From Streptomyces sp. NBC_00223 (GTDB lineage: Bacteria > Actinomycetota > Actinomycetes > Streptomycetales > Streptomycetaceae): a DNA stretch of 64,000 bases. The notes beneath the pieces were generated by a model that had not been told where the DNA came from, searched no databases, and was given only the letters and a program-made list of their open reading frames with translations. Of this stretch, positions 55,322-63,141 are shown piece by piece. The translations under genes were made by a program, and so were the position numbers. The stretch's first letter is position 1. The number at the start of each line of letters is the position of its first letter. The stretch lies in contig NZ_CP108109.1 in NCBI RefSeq assembly GCF_036199905.1, positions 6,261,501-6,325,500 on the forward strand. The letters are read 5' to 3'.

Positions 55322-56571
55322 CGGGGGAGCGGCGGAGGAGCGGCGAAGCGGCGCCGGGCGGGCCGGAGGCCGTCGAGTCGGCGCTGCGGGAGACGTACGG
55401 GACGGGCGGGCTGACGGGGACGGAAGGGCTCACCTCGGCGGTCTCCTGGCAGGAGCGGCTGGCGCGGGTGGCACTGACCCGGGTGGCCGAGCCGGGGGAC
55501 GAGGTCATGGGCCGGGCCGTACGCGACCGCGGGGTGGGCGGCGCGCTGCGGGCGGCCCTGGGCGGCAAGCGACTGCCGGGGGCGAGCCCGCGGCGGACGG
55601 AGAGTTACGCGATCCGCGGCGCCCGCGCCGACCCCGTGGCCGACCTGGCGGCCGCGCACCGGGCCGGAGGCCGCTTCGTCTGCCCCGGGGACGGCGACTG
55701 GCCCGGTCAGCTCGACGACCTCGGGGTGCAGCGCCCCTACGGGCTGTGGGTGCGCGGCCGGCCCTCCTTACGGCTGTGGGCGCTGCGCTCGGTCGCGGTG
55801 GTCGGCGCCCGTACCTGCACGGACTACGGCGCCCACATGGCCGCGCGGCTCGGCGCCGGACTGGCCGGGGCGGGATGGGTGGTGGTCTCCGGGGCGGCGT
55901 ACGGGGTGGACGGCGTCGTGCACCGGTCCGCGCTGGCGGCGGGCGGCGCCACGATCGGCGTACTGGCCTGCGGGGTGGATGTGGCGTATCCGCCGCGGAA
56001 CGCCGAGTTGATCGGGGAGGTCGCCGAACGCGGTCTGCTGGTCGGCGAGTTGCCGCCGGGCGACCACCCGACCCGGAGCAGGTTCGTGCTGCGGAACCGG
56101 GTGATCGCCGCGCTGACCCGCGGCACGGTCGTGGTCGAGGCCCGCTACCGCAGCGGCTCGCTGATCACCGCGCGCCGGGCCGCCGCGCTCGGCCGGGTCA
56201 CCATGGGGATTCCCGGCCCCTGTACGAGTGGTCTGTCCGAAGGTGTGCACGAACTGCTGCGCGGTGGGGCCGCCCTGGTCACCGACGCCGCCGAAGTCGT
56301 GGAGCTGGTCGGGGAGATCGGCGCCGACCTCGCCCCGCGGCGGCTCGGCCCCGTGCTGCCGCGGGACCGGCTCGGGCCGGCCGCCGCCCGGATCCTGGAC
56401 GCGCTGCCCAGCCGGGGCGACGCCGGTGACGAGGAGATCGCGCACACGGCGGGTGCCACCAGGGACGACACGCTCGGCCGCCTCCACGAATTGCAGGCCC
56501 TCGGCTTCGTCGAACGCGAGGAGGGCCGGTGGAAGTTGGTACGTACCGTTGGGGAAGGGGGGCCGTACTGA
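55318..56571 (+). CDS. dprA: DNA-processing protein DprA
   Basis: 417 aa. Rossmann-like DNA-binding protein that loads RecA on single-stranded DNA. The core is VVGARTCTDYGAHMAARLGAGLAGAGWVVVSG (about 160-192), GVDGVVHRSALAAGGATIGVLACGVDVAYPPRN, RNRVIAAL and EARYRSGSLITARRAAALGR; a C-terminal winged-helix follows (from about 340: RILDALPSRG). Unusually long unconserved N-terminus (~1-85). ATG start overlaps comM stop (ATGA). Confidence 0.94.
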   Translation: MTGERRRSGEAAPGGPEAVESALRETYGTGGLTGTEGLTSAVSWQERLARVALTRVAEPGDEVMGRAVRDRGVGGALRAALGGKRLPGASPRRTESYAIRGARADPVADLAAAHRAGGRFVCPGDGDWPGQLDDLGVQRPYGLWVRGRPSLRLWALRSVAVVGARTCTDYGAHMAARLGAGLAGAGWVVVSGAAYGVDGVVHRSALAAGGATIGVLACGVDVAYPPRNAELIGEVAERGLLVGELPPGDHPTRSRFVLRNRVIAALTRGTVVVEARYRSGSLITARRAAALGRVTMGIPGPCTSGLSEGVHELLRGGAALVTDAAEVVELVGEIGADLAPRRLGPVLPRDRLGPAAARILDALPSRGDAGDEEIAHTAGATRDDTLGRLHELQALGFVEREEGRWKLVRTVGEGGPY

Positions 56572-56861
56572 ACCGGTTGACGCTATCGACACACCATCAG
56601 GTGACACGAAAACGCCGTGACCTGGGACGATCGTAAGACCGGTCAAGTGGCGCGCTGTGGCCGCGCATCATTGCGCAGAGGTTCCCCCGCCCGCCCCGAC
56701 GCCGGACGACCCACCCGGTCCGGTGACCACGCACCCGTAGAGGAACGTATCTGCGCATGTCCCACACGGATGCCGTAGCAACCAGCGACACCATGGTCAC
56801 GCTACGCTCGCGGAGGCTCGACTCCCCGCCCACGTCACGGCAGAACGGCTCACAACGACGC

Positions 56862-57698
56862 ATGCCCCAGCACATCCCCGGGTCCGAACGGGCGACGGCG
56901 GCGACCGCCGCCCCCGCCGCCGCCCGGCCCGCCGCCCCCACTTCGCTCGACGCGCTGTGGCGGACCTACAAGTCCACCGGGGACGCGCGGTTGCGGGAAC
57001 AGCTGATCCTGCACTACTCGCCCCTGGTGAAATACGTGGCCGGCCGGGTCAGTGTCGGGCTGCCGGCCAATGTGGAGCAGGCCGACTTCGTGTCGTCGGG
57101 AGTGTTCGGACTCATCGACGCCATCGAGAAGTTCGACCCGGAACGCGCCATCAAGTTCGAGACCTACGCCATCACCCGGATCCGCGGCGCGATGATCGAC
57201 GAACTGCGGGCGCTGGACTGGATTCCCCGTTCCGTACGGCAGAAGGCCCGCGCCGTTGAACGCGCCTACGCCACGCTGGAAGCCAAACTGCGCCGCACCC
57301 CCAGCGAGCCGGAGGTCGCCGCCGAGATGGGCGTCGGCCTGGAGGAACTGCACGGCGTCTTCAGCGCGCTCTCCCTCGCCAATGTCGTCGCGCTGGAGGA
57401 ACTGCTGCACGTCGGCGTCGAGGGCGACCGGCTCAGCCTCGTCGACACCCTGGAGGACACCGGCGCGGACAACCCCGTCGAGGTCGCCGAGGACCGTGAG
57501 CTGCGCCGACTGCTCGCCCGGGCGGTCAACACCCTGCCCGAACGCGAGAAGACCGTCGTCACCCTCTACTACTACGAGGGCCTGACCCTCGCCGAGATCG
57601 GCCAGGTGCTCGGCGTCACCGAGAGCCGGGTCAGCCAGATCCACACCAAGTCCGTACTCCAGCTGCGGGCGAAGCTCGCCGACGTGGGCGCGCGCTGA
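56862..57698 (+). CDS. whiG: Sporulation RNA polymerase sigma factor WhiG
   Basis: 278-aa FliA-family sigma factor that starts sporulation of aerial hyphae, controlling whiH and whiI. Regions 2.1-2.4 ([21 protein letters not shown]...[22 protein letters not shown]), region 3 and region 4.2 ([31 protein letters not shown]) are complete. Start [12 protein letters not shown] matches S. coelicolor WhiG; an ATG 35 codons upstream (56757) is in frame and preceded by AGGA at a less ideal distance. It directly follows dprA here, whereas in S. coelicolor an island intervenes, as I recall. Its activity is set by c-di-GMP and the anti-sigma RsiG. Confidence 0.93.
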   Translation: MPQHIPGSERATAATAAPAAARPAAPTSLDALWRTYKSTGDARLREQLILHYSPLVKYVAGRVSVGLPANVEQADFVSSGVFGLIDAIEKFDPERAIKFETYAITRIRGAMIDELRALDWIPRSVRQKARAVERAYATLEAKLRRTPSEPEVAAEMGVGLEELHGVFSALSLANVVALEELLHVGVEGDRLSLVDTLEDTGADNPVEVAEDRELRRLLARAVNTLPEREKTVVTLYYYEGLTLAEIGQVLGVTESRVSQIHTKSVLQLRAKLADVGAR

Positions 57699-57716
57699 AG
57701 TACTTCCCTCGGCCGA

Positions 57717-57745
57717 TGACCGTCCCCTCGTGGACTGTCTACAGT
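57717..57745 (+). promoter_or_regulatory. Predicted leaderless promoter and operator of the TetR gene
   Basis: TGACCG (57717-57722), 17-bp spacer, TACAGT (57740-57745). Inverted repeat ACTGT-CT-ACAGT (57734-57745) overlaps the -10 box, an ideal place for autorepression. The -10 ends 7 bp before the TetR ATG. Confidence 0.5.
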
Positions 57746-57751
57746 GGTGGG

Positions 57752-58339
57752 ATGCCCAGGATTCGAGCGGCCTCCGTGGCCGAACATCGGACGATGCAGC
57801 GCCGGACTCTGCTGGACGCCGCGCGTGCGCTGCTGTCCGAGGGCGGCACCGAGGCCCTCACCTTCCCCGCCCTGGCCGAGCGCACCGGCCTGGCACGTTC
57901 GTCGGTCTACGAGTACTTCCGCTCGCGCGCCGCCGTGGTCGAAGAGCTGTGCGCGGTGGACTTCCCGGTCTGGGCCGCCGAGGTGGAGACCGCGATGGAG
58001 GCCGAGGACACCCCCGGCGCCAAGATCGAGGCCTATGTCCGCACCCAGCTGACCCTGGTCGGGGACCGCAGGCACCGGGCCGTGGTCGCCATCTCCGCCG
58101 GTGAACTCGACGCGGGCGCCCGGGAGAAGATCCGCGCCGCCCACGGCGCCCTGGTGGCCATGGTCGTCGCCGCCCTCTCCGACCTCGGCCACCCCGAACC
58201 CCGGCTGACCGCCATGCTGCTCCAGGGCGTGGTCGACGCCGCCGTCCGCCGGATCGACCTCGGCGCCGCCGAGCCCTCCCCGCAGATCGTCGACGCCGCC
58301 GTCGCCATGGCCCTGCACGGAGTCAACGCGACCCGCTGA
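57752..58339 (+). CDS. TetR-family transcriptional regulator
   Basis: 195 aa. HTH (about 16-60): RRTLLDAARALLSEGGTEALTFPALAERTGLARSSVYEYFRSRAAVVEEL. C-terminal helical ligand domain is of unassigned type. ATG 57752 (MPRIRAASVAEHRTMQ) seems to be the very start of the mRNA; the 12-residue upstream frame is part of the promoter. Target and ligand unknown; autoregulation via the palindrome over the -10 box is likely. Confidence 0.85.
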   Translation: MPRIRAASVAEHRTMQRRTLLDAARALLSEGGTEALTFPALAERTGLARSSVYEYFRSRAAVVEELCAVDFPVWAAEVETAMEAEDTPGAKIEAYVRTQLTLVGDRRHRAVVAISAGELDAGAREKIRAAHGALVAMVVAALSDLGHPEPRLTAMLLQGVVDAAVRRIDLGAAEPSPQIVDAAVAMALHGVNATR

Positions 58340-58420
58340 GCCCGCCCGCCACCCGCGGCGGACCGCCGCTGCGGGGCACCCCATATCCGCGCGGGCGTCC
58401 GCTCGCCGCGCTGTCCGGCG

Positions 58421-59044
58421 CTACCCGCTCGGCACCCCGTACACCGGCAGCAGCCGGGACGGTGCCGACCGGAGCAGGGACGGGGGCAGCAGGGTGAGCG
58501 GGTCGAGATAGTCCGTGCCCCGCAGCAGCCCCCAGTGCAGGCACCCGGCCGGGCAGTGCGCGAGCCCGCCCGTCAGCACCCCGACCGGCAGGCCCGCCGT
58601 CACCCGTGCGCCCACCGGGAGCGTGGCCCGTACCGGCTCATAGGTGATCCGCAGGCTGTCGGCGAGCCGGATCACGACCACCGGGGAGCCGCCCACCGGC
58701 CCGGCGAAGGCGACCTTGCCCGGCGCCGCCGCCCGGACCGTCGCGCCCGGCCCCGCGCGTAAGTCGGCGCCGCGATGGCCGGCCGCCCAGGGCGCGGGGG
58801 GAGGGTCGAAGCCGCGCAGCACCGTGGGACGGCCGCGCGGCCCGGGCCCCACGACCGGCCAGCACCGGGCGTCCGCCCCGGCCCCGCCCGCGCATCCCGC
58901 CGCGCCGGCGCCCGTACCCACATCCGCGCTCGGGCCCGGACCCGTACCCGGTCCCGCGAAGCCGCCGCGTCCGCCCGTACCGCCCGGCGCGAGCGCCAGG
59001 GCGAGCGCCGCGATCATCGTCAACCACATCGTCGTGAACGTCAT
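58421..59044 (-). CDS. M23 (LytM-like) protein lacking catalytic histidines
   Basis: 207 aa. A weak N-terminal hydrophobic segment (MWLTMIAALALALAP, about 6-20) suggests a signal peptide. The M23 domain starts around 75; zinc ligands His90, Asp94 (GHRGADL) and His170 (LHWGL) are kept. However, the catalytic residue before the last ligand is Cys168 (CLH instead of HxH), and the strand normally containing the YxH histidine reads ITYEPV. Three Cys (51, 61, 164) may make disulfides. It may bind wall peptide without cleaving, or act as an activator, like degenerate LytM proteins. Its promoter region carries two DnaA boxes and is divergent from rpsB. Confidence 0.8.
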   Translation of the reverse strand: MTFTTMWLTMIAALALALAPGGTGGRGGFAGPGTGPGPSADVGTGAGAAGCAGGAGADARCWPVVGPGPRGRPTVLRGFDPPPAPWAAGHRGADLRAGPGATVRAAAPGKVAFAGPVGGSPVVVIRLADSLRITYEPVRATLPVGARVTAGLPVGVLTGGLAHCPAGCLHWGLLRGTDYLDPLTLLPPSLLRSAPSRLLPVYGVPSG

Positions 59045-59072
59045 GCCCCCCACGGTGCCGTACTCCACCGCC

Positions 59073-59107
59073 CCCGCGATGATCTTGGTCCGTGGCCTGT
59101 GGACAAC
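59073..59107 (-). promoter_or_regulatory. DnaA-box-containing conserved motif upstream of the M23-like gene (copy B)
   Basis: Read on the minus strand: GTTGTCCACA, then GGCCACGGACCAAGATCATC and CGGGG. It matches copy A at 53195-53229 at 32 of 35 positions, including all of CGGACCAAGATCATC. Its 3' end is 29 bp from the M23-like start codon. Confidence 0.6.
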
Positions 59108-59127
59108 GTCCGTCCACCGGGGAAACC

Positions 59128-59136
59128 TGTGGACAA
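59128..59136 (-). promoter_or_regulatory. Second DnaA box upstream of the M23-like gene
   Basis: TTGTCCACA on the minus strand, the preferred Streptomyces DnaA box, exactly 30 bp upstream of the one in copy B. The extended motif is not conserved around it. Confidence 0.5.
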
Positions 59137-59361
59137 CCCCCGCGGACGGCCGAAAACGCGGGTGTCGCCCGGTGCTCCGCCGGTCCCGTACACTTTCTCT
59201 GGCGATCCGGGTCACCGGATCGACTTCGCACGCCCCGCCACCCACCCCCGCAAGGGGACGGTGGCCGCGCCTCTCGGTCCCTCGTGGCACGGCGCGTCGG
59301 GGTGTCAGGCGCGGCCGCCGTCCGGCGACCGCGGTAACCGAGTACCTCAAGGAGTACGGCC

Positions 59362-60309
59362 ATGGCCGTCGTCACGATGCGGGAGCTGCTGGAGAGCGGC
59401 GTCCACTTCGGGCACCAGACCCGTCGCTGGAACCCGAAGATGAAGCGCTTCATCTTCACCGAGCGCAATGGCATCTACATCATCGACCTGCTCCAGTCGC
59501 TGTCGTACATCGACCGCGCCTACGAGTTCGTCAAGGAGACCGTCGCGCACGGCGGCTCCGTCATGTTCGTGGGCACCAAGAAGCAGGCGCAGGAGGCCAT
59601 CGCCGAGCAGGCCTCGCGCGTCGGCATGCCCTACGTCAACCAGCGCTGGCTGGGCGGCATGCTCACCAACTTCTCCACCGTCTACAAGCGCCTGCAGCGC
59701 CTCAAGGAGCTCGAGGAGATCGACTTCACGGATGTGGCCGCCTCCGGCCTCACCAAGAAGGAGCTCCTGGTCCTCTCCCGCGAGAAGGACAAGCTGGAGA
59801 AGACCCTCGGCGGCATCCGCGAGATGCAGAAGGTGCCCAGCGCCGTCTGGATCGTGGACACCAAGAAGGAGCACATCGCCGTCGGTGAGGCGCGCAAGCT
59901 CCACATCCCGGTCGTCGCGATCCTCGACACCAACTGCGACCCCGACGAGGTCGACTACAAGATCCCGGGCAACGACGACGCGATCCGTTCCGTCACGCTG
60001 CTCACCCGTGTGATCGCCGACGCCGTCGCCGAGGGTCTGATCGCCCGCTCCGGCGCCGCGCTGGGCGACAAGAAGCCCGAGGGCGCCGCCGAGCCGCTGG
60101 CCGAGTGGGAGCGCGACCTGCTCGAGGGCGAGAAGAAGGCCGACGAGACCCCGGCCGCCGAGACCCCGGTCGCCGAGACCCCGGCCGCTGAGGCCCCGGC
60201 CGACGAGGCGCCCGCCGCCGAAGCCGCTGCCGAGGAAGCCCCCGCGGCTCCCGCCGACGCCGCTCCGGCCGAGGCCCCGGCCGCCGAGGGTGACGCCGAG
60301 CAGGCCTGA
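59362..60309 (+). CDS. rpsB: 30S ribosomal protein S2
   Basis: 315 aa. Core S2 (1-~230): [53 protein letters not shown] and [29 protein letters not shown]. The final ~75 residues are an Ala/Glu/Pro-rich tail with AETPAAE/EAPA repeats, common in Streptomyces. ATG start with CAAGGAG upstream. rpsB-tsf is the expected operon; an attenuator-like hairpin sits between the two. Confidence 0.97.
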   Translation: MAVVTMRELLESGVHFGHQTRRWNPKMKRFIFTERNGIYIIDLLQSLSYIDRAYEFVKETVAHGGSVMFVGTKKQAQEAIAEQASRVGMPYVNQRWLGGMLTNFSTVYKRLQRLKELEEIDFTDVAASGLTKKELLVLSREKDKLEKTLGGIREMQKVPSAVWIVDTKKEHIAVGEARKLHIPVVAILDTNCDPDEVDYKIPGNDDAIRSVTLLTRVIADAVAEGLIARSGAALGDKKPEGAAEPLAEWERDLLEGEKKADETPAAETPVAETPAAEAPADEAPAAEAAAEEAPAAPADAAPAEAPAAEGDAEQA

Positions 60310-60412
60310 GCCTTCTCCGCCGCCGGCGGCATCACCGTCGGCGGCAGCCTTCCGGCAGCAGTTGCGGCGCGCACGGCACGGATCGCGTGCGCGCCGAGAA
60401 CCACGCGTGACG

Positions 60413-60438
60413 ACGGCGGGGGCCAGCGCCCCCGCCGT
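60413..60438 (+). terminator. rpsB-tsf intergenic hairpin (attenuator candidate)
   Basis: Perfect 11-bp stem ACGGCGGGGGC (60413-60423)/GCCCCCGCCGT (60428-60438) with a 4-nt loop, 44 bp before tsf. May lower tsf relative to rpsB transcripts or protect the rpsB 3' end. Confidence 0.55.
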
Positions 60439-60481
60439 TCACCCGTAGATCCACCGACCATTCGGGAAGAGACTTAAACCC

Positions 60482-61318
60482 ATGGCGAACTTCACCGCCG
60501 CCGACGTCAAGAAGCTCCGCGAGCTGACCGCCGCGGGCATGATGGACTGCAAGAACGCCCTTGTCGAGGCCGAAGGCGACCTGGACAAGGCCGTCGAGAT
60601 CCTCCGGGTCAAGGGCCAGAAGGGCGTCACCAAGCGCGAGGGCCGCTCGGCCTCCAACGGTGCCGTCGTCAGCCAGATCGCCGCCGACAACTCCGAGGGC
60701 GTCCTCGTCGAGTTGAAGTGCGAGACCGACTTCGTCGCCAAGGGTGACAAGTTCATCGTCGTCGCCGACGCGATCGCCGCCCACGTGACCGCCTCCAAGC
60801 CCGCGGACATCGCGGCGCTGCTCGGTTCCGAGATCAAGGACGGCCAGACCGTCCAGGCCTTCGTCGACGAGGCGAACGCCACCCTCGGCGAGAAGATCGT
60901 GCTGGACCGCTTCGCGCAGTTCTCCGGCGCCTACGTGACCTCCTACCTGCACCGCACCAGCCCGGACCTGCCCCCGCAGGTCGGTGTCCTGGTCGAGCTG
61001 GACAAGGCCGACCCGCAGGTCGCCAAGGACGTCGCCCAGCACATCGCCGCCTTCGCGCCGAAGTACCTGAGCCGCGACGAGATCGACGCCGAGACGGTCG
61101 AGAACGAGCGCCGTGTCGCCGAGGCCACCGCCCGCGAGGAGGGCAAGCCCGAGGCCGCCCTGGCGCGCATCGTCGAGGGCCGCGTCAACGGCTTCTTCAA
61201 GGAGAACGTCGTCGTCGAGCAGGCGTTCGCCAAGGACGCGAAGAAGACCGTACAGAAGGTGCTGGACGAGGCCGGAGTGACGCTGAAGGGCTTCGCCCGC
61301 TTCCGTGTCGGCGTCTGA
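60482..61318 (+). CDS. tsf: Elongation factor Ts
   Basis: 278 aa; guanine nucleotide exchange factor for EF-Tu. NFTAADVKKLRELTAAGMMDCKNALVEAEGDLDKAVEILR is the N-terminal UBA-like EF-Ts signature, and ELKCETDFVAKGDKF (core domain) follows. ATG start with GGGAAGAGA upstream. Followed by a structured 150-bp gap before pyrH. Confidence 0.98.
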   Translation: MANFTAADVKKLRELTAAGMMDCKNALVEAEGDLDKAVEILRVKGQKGVTKREGRSASNGAVVSQIAADNSEGVLVELKCETDFVAKGDKFIVVADAIAAHVTASKPADIAALLGSEIKDGQTVQAFVDEANATLGEKIVLDRFAQFSGAYVTSYLHRTSPDLPPQVGVLVELDKADPQVAKDVAQHIAAFAPKYLSRDEIDAETVENERRVAEATAREEGKPEAALARIVEGRVNGFFKENVVVEQAFAKDAKKTVQKVLDEAGVTLKGFARFRVGV

Positions 61319-61389
61319 GCAGCGAATGACCGACGGCCCCGCTAGGGTCGTACGCGGTCGGCCGCCCGCCGGCCGGCCGCAGAGGTGAC

Positions 61390-61461
61390 GAGGAGGCCAT
61401 TGCCGTACAGGGAACCCTTGAGGACCCTCGGCAGTGGCCTCCTCAGTACGTGCACGAGGAG
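61390..61461 (+). promoter_or_regulatory. pyrH leader hairpin with possible ribosome-site switch
   Basis: Arm 61390-61405 (GAGGAGGCCATTGCCG) pairs with 61429-61444 (CGGCAGTGGCCTCCTC): 16 bp with one G-T pair, and inner AGGG/CCCT (61409-61412 / 61425-61428). The 3' arm's CTCCTC (61439-61444) can instead pair with the pyrH ribosome site GAGGAG (61456-61461) across an 11-nt loop. The two pairings exclude each other, so the structure could either terminate tsf transcripts or gate pyrH translation. Confidence 0.5.
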
Positions 61462-61467
61462 AATTCC

Positions 61468-62250
61468 ATGGACGATGGCGCCGACAAAGCCCACGACACA
61501 GCCGGCCACGGCACCCGCAACGGTGTCGCGCCCCGCCGCTATCTGCTGAAGCTGTCCGGCGAGGCGTTCGCCGGAGGAGGAGGGCTCGGCGTCGACCCGG
61601 ACGTCGTGCACGCCATCGCCAGGGAGATCGCCGCCGTCGTCAGGGACGGGTACGAGCTCGCACTCGTGGTCGGCGGCGGCAACTTCTTCCGCGGCGCCGA
61701 ACTCCAGCAGCGCGGCATGGACCGCGCCCGCTCGGACTACATGGGCATGCTCGGCACCGTGATGAACTGCCTCGCCCTCCAGGACTTCCTGGAGAAGGAG
61801 GGCATCGAGACCCGGGTGCAGACCGCCATCACCATGGGACAGGTCGCCGAGCCGTACATCCCGCTGCGCGCGGTCCGGCATCTGGAGAAGGGCCGCGTCG
61901 TGATCTTCGGCGCCGGTATGGGCATGCCCTACTTCTCCACCGACACCACCGCCGCCCAGCGCGCGCTGGAGATCGACGCCGCGGCCATGCTGATGGGCAA
62001 GAACGGGGTCGACGGGGTCTACGACTCCGACCCCAAGCACAACCCGGACGCGGTGCGCTTCGACGCCCTTGAGTACAGCGAGGTGATCGCCCGGGACCTG
62101 CGGGTCGCCGATCTCACCGCGATCACCCTGTGCCAGGACAACAAGCTGCCGATCCTCGTCTTCGAGCTGCTCGCCGAGGGCAACATCGCGCGGGCGGTCA
62201 AGGGTGAGAAGATCGGCACGCTGGTCAACGACCGGGGTACCCGGGAGTAA
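61468..62250 (+). CDS. pyrH: UMP kinase
   Basis: Hexameric amino-acid-kinase-fold enzyme, UMP + ATP to UDP, essential for nucleotide and cell-wall precursor synthesis. 260 aa: [65 protein letters not shown] (about 151-169) and [13 protein letters not shown]. The ~20-residue N-terminal extension is Asp/His/Gly-rich. ATG 61468 has GAGGAG 6 nt upstream; the GTG at 61450 would precede it. frr follows after 137 bp. Confidence 0.96.
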   Translation: MDDGADKAHDTAGHGTRNGVAPRRYLLKLSGEAFAGGGGLGVDPDVVHAIAREIAAVVRDGYELALVVGGGNFFRGAELQQRGMDRARSDYMGMLGTVMNCLALQDFLEKEGIETRVQTAITMGQVAEPYIPLRAVRHLEKGRVVIFGAGMGMPYFSTDTTAAQRALEIDAAAMLMGKNGVDGVYDSDPKHNPDAVRFDALEYSEVIARDLRVADLTAITLCQDNKLPILVFELLAEGNIARAVKGEKIGTLVNDRGTRE

Positions 62251-62387
62251 CGGCGGCCGGGGCACCGCGCCCCCGACACGCCCCGCCCGTCCGGTACGGG
62301 GATGGACAACAGGCTGCCCGGTCGGACACCGTGCAGGAAGACGCGCGCAGGGACCAGGCTCTGCCTTCCGAAAACCAGGAGCACATG

Positions 62388-62945
62388 GTGATTGAAGAAA
62401 CCCTCCTTGAGGCCGAGGAGAAGATGGAGAAGGCCGTCGTCGTCGCCAAGGACGACTTCGCGGCGATCCGTACGGGCCGTGCGCACCCGGCGATGTTCAA
62501 CAAGATCGTGGCCGAGTACTACGGCGCCATCACCCCGATCAACCAGCTCGCCTCCTTCGCGGTGCCCGAGCCGCGGATGGCCGTGATCACCCCCTTCGAC
62601 AGCAGCAGCCTGCGCAACATCGAAGAGGCGATCCGCAACTCCGACCTCGGGGTCAACCCGAGCAACGACGGCCGCATCATCCGGGTGGTCTTCCCGCAGC
62701 TCACCGAGGAGCGCCGGCGGGACTACATCAAGGTCGCCAAGACCAAGGGCGAGGACGCCAAGATCTCCATCCGCAGCGTCCGCCGCAAGGCCAAGGAGAC
62801 CCTCGACAAGCTCGTCAAGGACGGCGAGTCCGGCGAGGACGAGGTGCGCCGCGCTGAGAAGGAGCTGGACGACATCACGTCCAAGTACGTGGGCCAGGTC
62901 GACGAGCTGCTCAAGCACAAGGAAGCCGAGCTGCTGGAGGTCTGA
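62388..62945 (+). CDS. frr: Ribosome recycling factor
   Basis: 185 aa, splits post-termination ribosomes together with [68 protein letters not shown] and the C-terminal helix are typical. GTG 62388 is 6 nt after AGGAG; the ATG immediately before (62385) has only a 3-nt spacing. Gives the standard length. Confidence 0.97.
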   Translation: MIEETLLEAEEKMEKAVVVAKDDFAAIRTGRAHPAMFNKIVAEYYGAITPINQLASFAVPEPRMAVITPFDSSSLRNIEEAIRNSDLGVNPSNDGRIIRVVFPQLTEERRRDYIKVAKTKGEDAKISIRSVRRKAKETLDKLVKDGESGEDEVRRAEKELDDITSKYVGQVDELLKHKEAELLEV

Positions 62946-62961
62946 CCGGCCCGCTCCGGCA

Positions 62962-62980
62962 GCGGGCGGCCTCCGCCCGC
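62962..62980 (+). terminator. Terminator after frr
   Basis: Perfect 8-bp stem GCGGGCGG (62962-62969)/CCGCCCGC (62973-62980) with a 3-nt loop, 17 bp after the stop. Confidence 0.55.
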
Positions 62981-63141
62981 GGCCCTGCGGAAGACCGCCC
63001 GCGCCCCCCGGCGGCGTGGCCGCGCCCGTATCCACCGGGTCCGCGCCCGTACCACCGGGCGGGTGCGCCTGTGCCCGTACTGCCCCGACCATCCATCCCA
63101 TCACCGGCCCACCACCCGACGACGACGCGAGGCGAAGCTCC

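Larger units (their letters stand above)
59045..59361. other. 317-bp divergent gap, M23-like gene / rpsB
   Basis: No gene. Contains two DnaA boxes on the minus strand (59098-59106 and 59128-59136), motif copy B, and TACACT (59189-59194), a candidate -10 for rpsB about 170 bp upstream of its start; the -35 is not convincing. A ribosomal-protein leader structure for S2 autoregulation could lie in 59200-59350, but I cannot define one. Confidence 0.4.

Noticed and set aside
56757-56861. 35-residue N-terminal extension of WhiG
   Set aside because: The known family start MPQH aligns with 56862; the extension is not part of the sigma-factor fold. I cannot exclude it, because AGGA precedes 56757.
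59073-59136. Replication origin
   Set aside because: Only two or three DnaA boxes occur, with no dnaA, dnaN or dense box cluster; the actinomycete oriC has many boxes.
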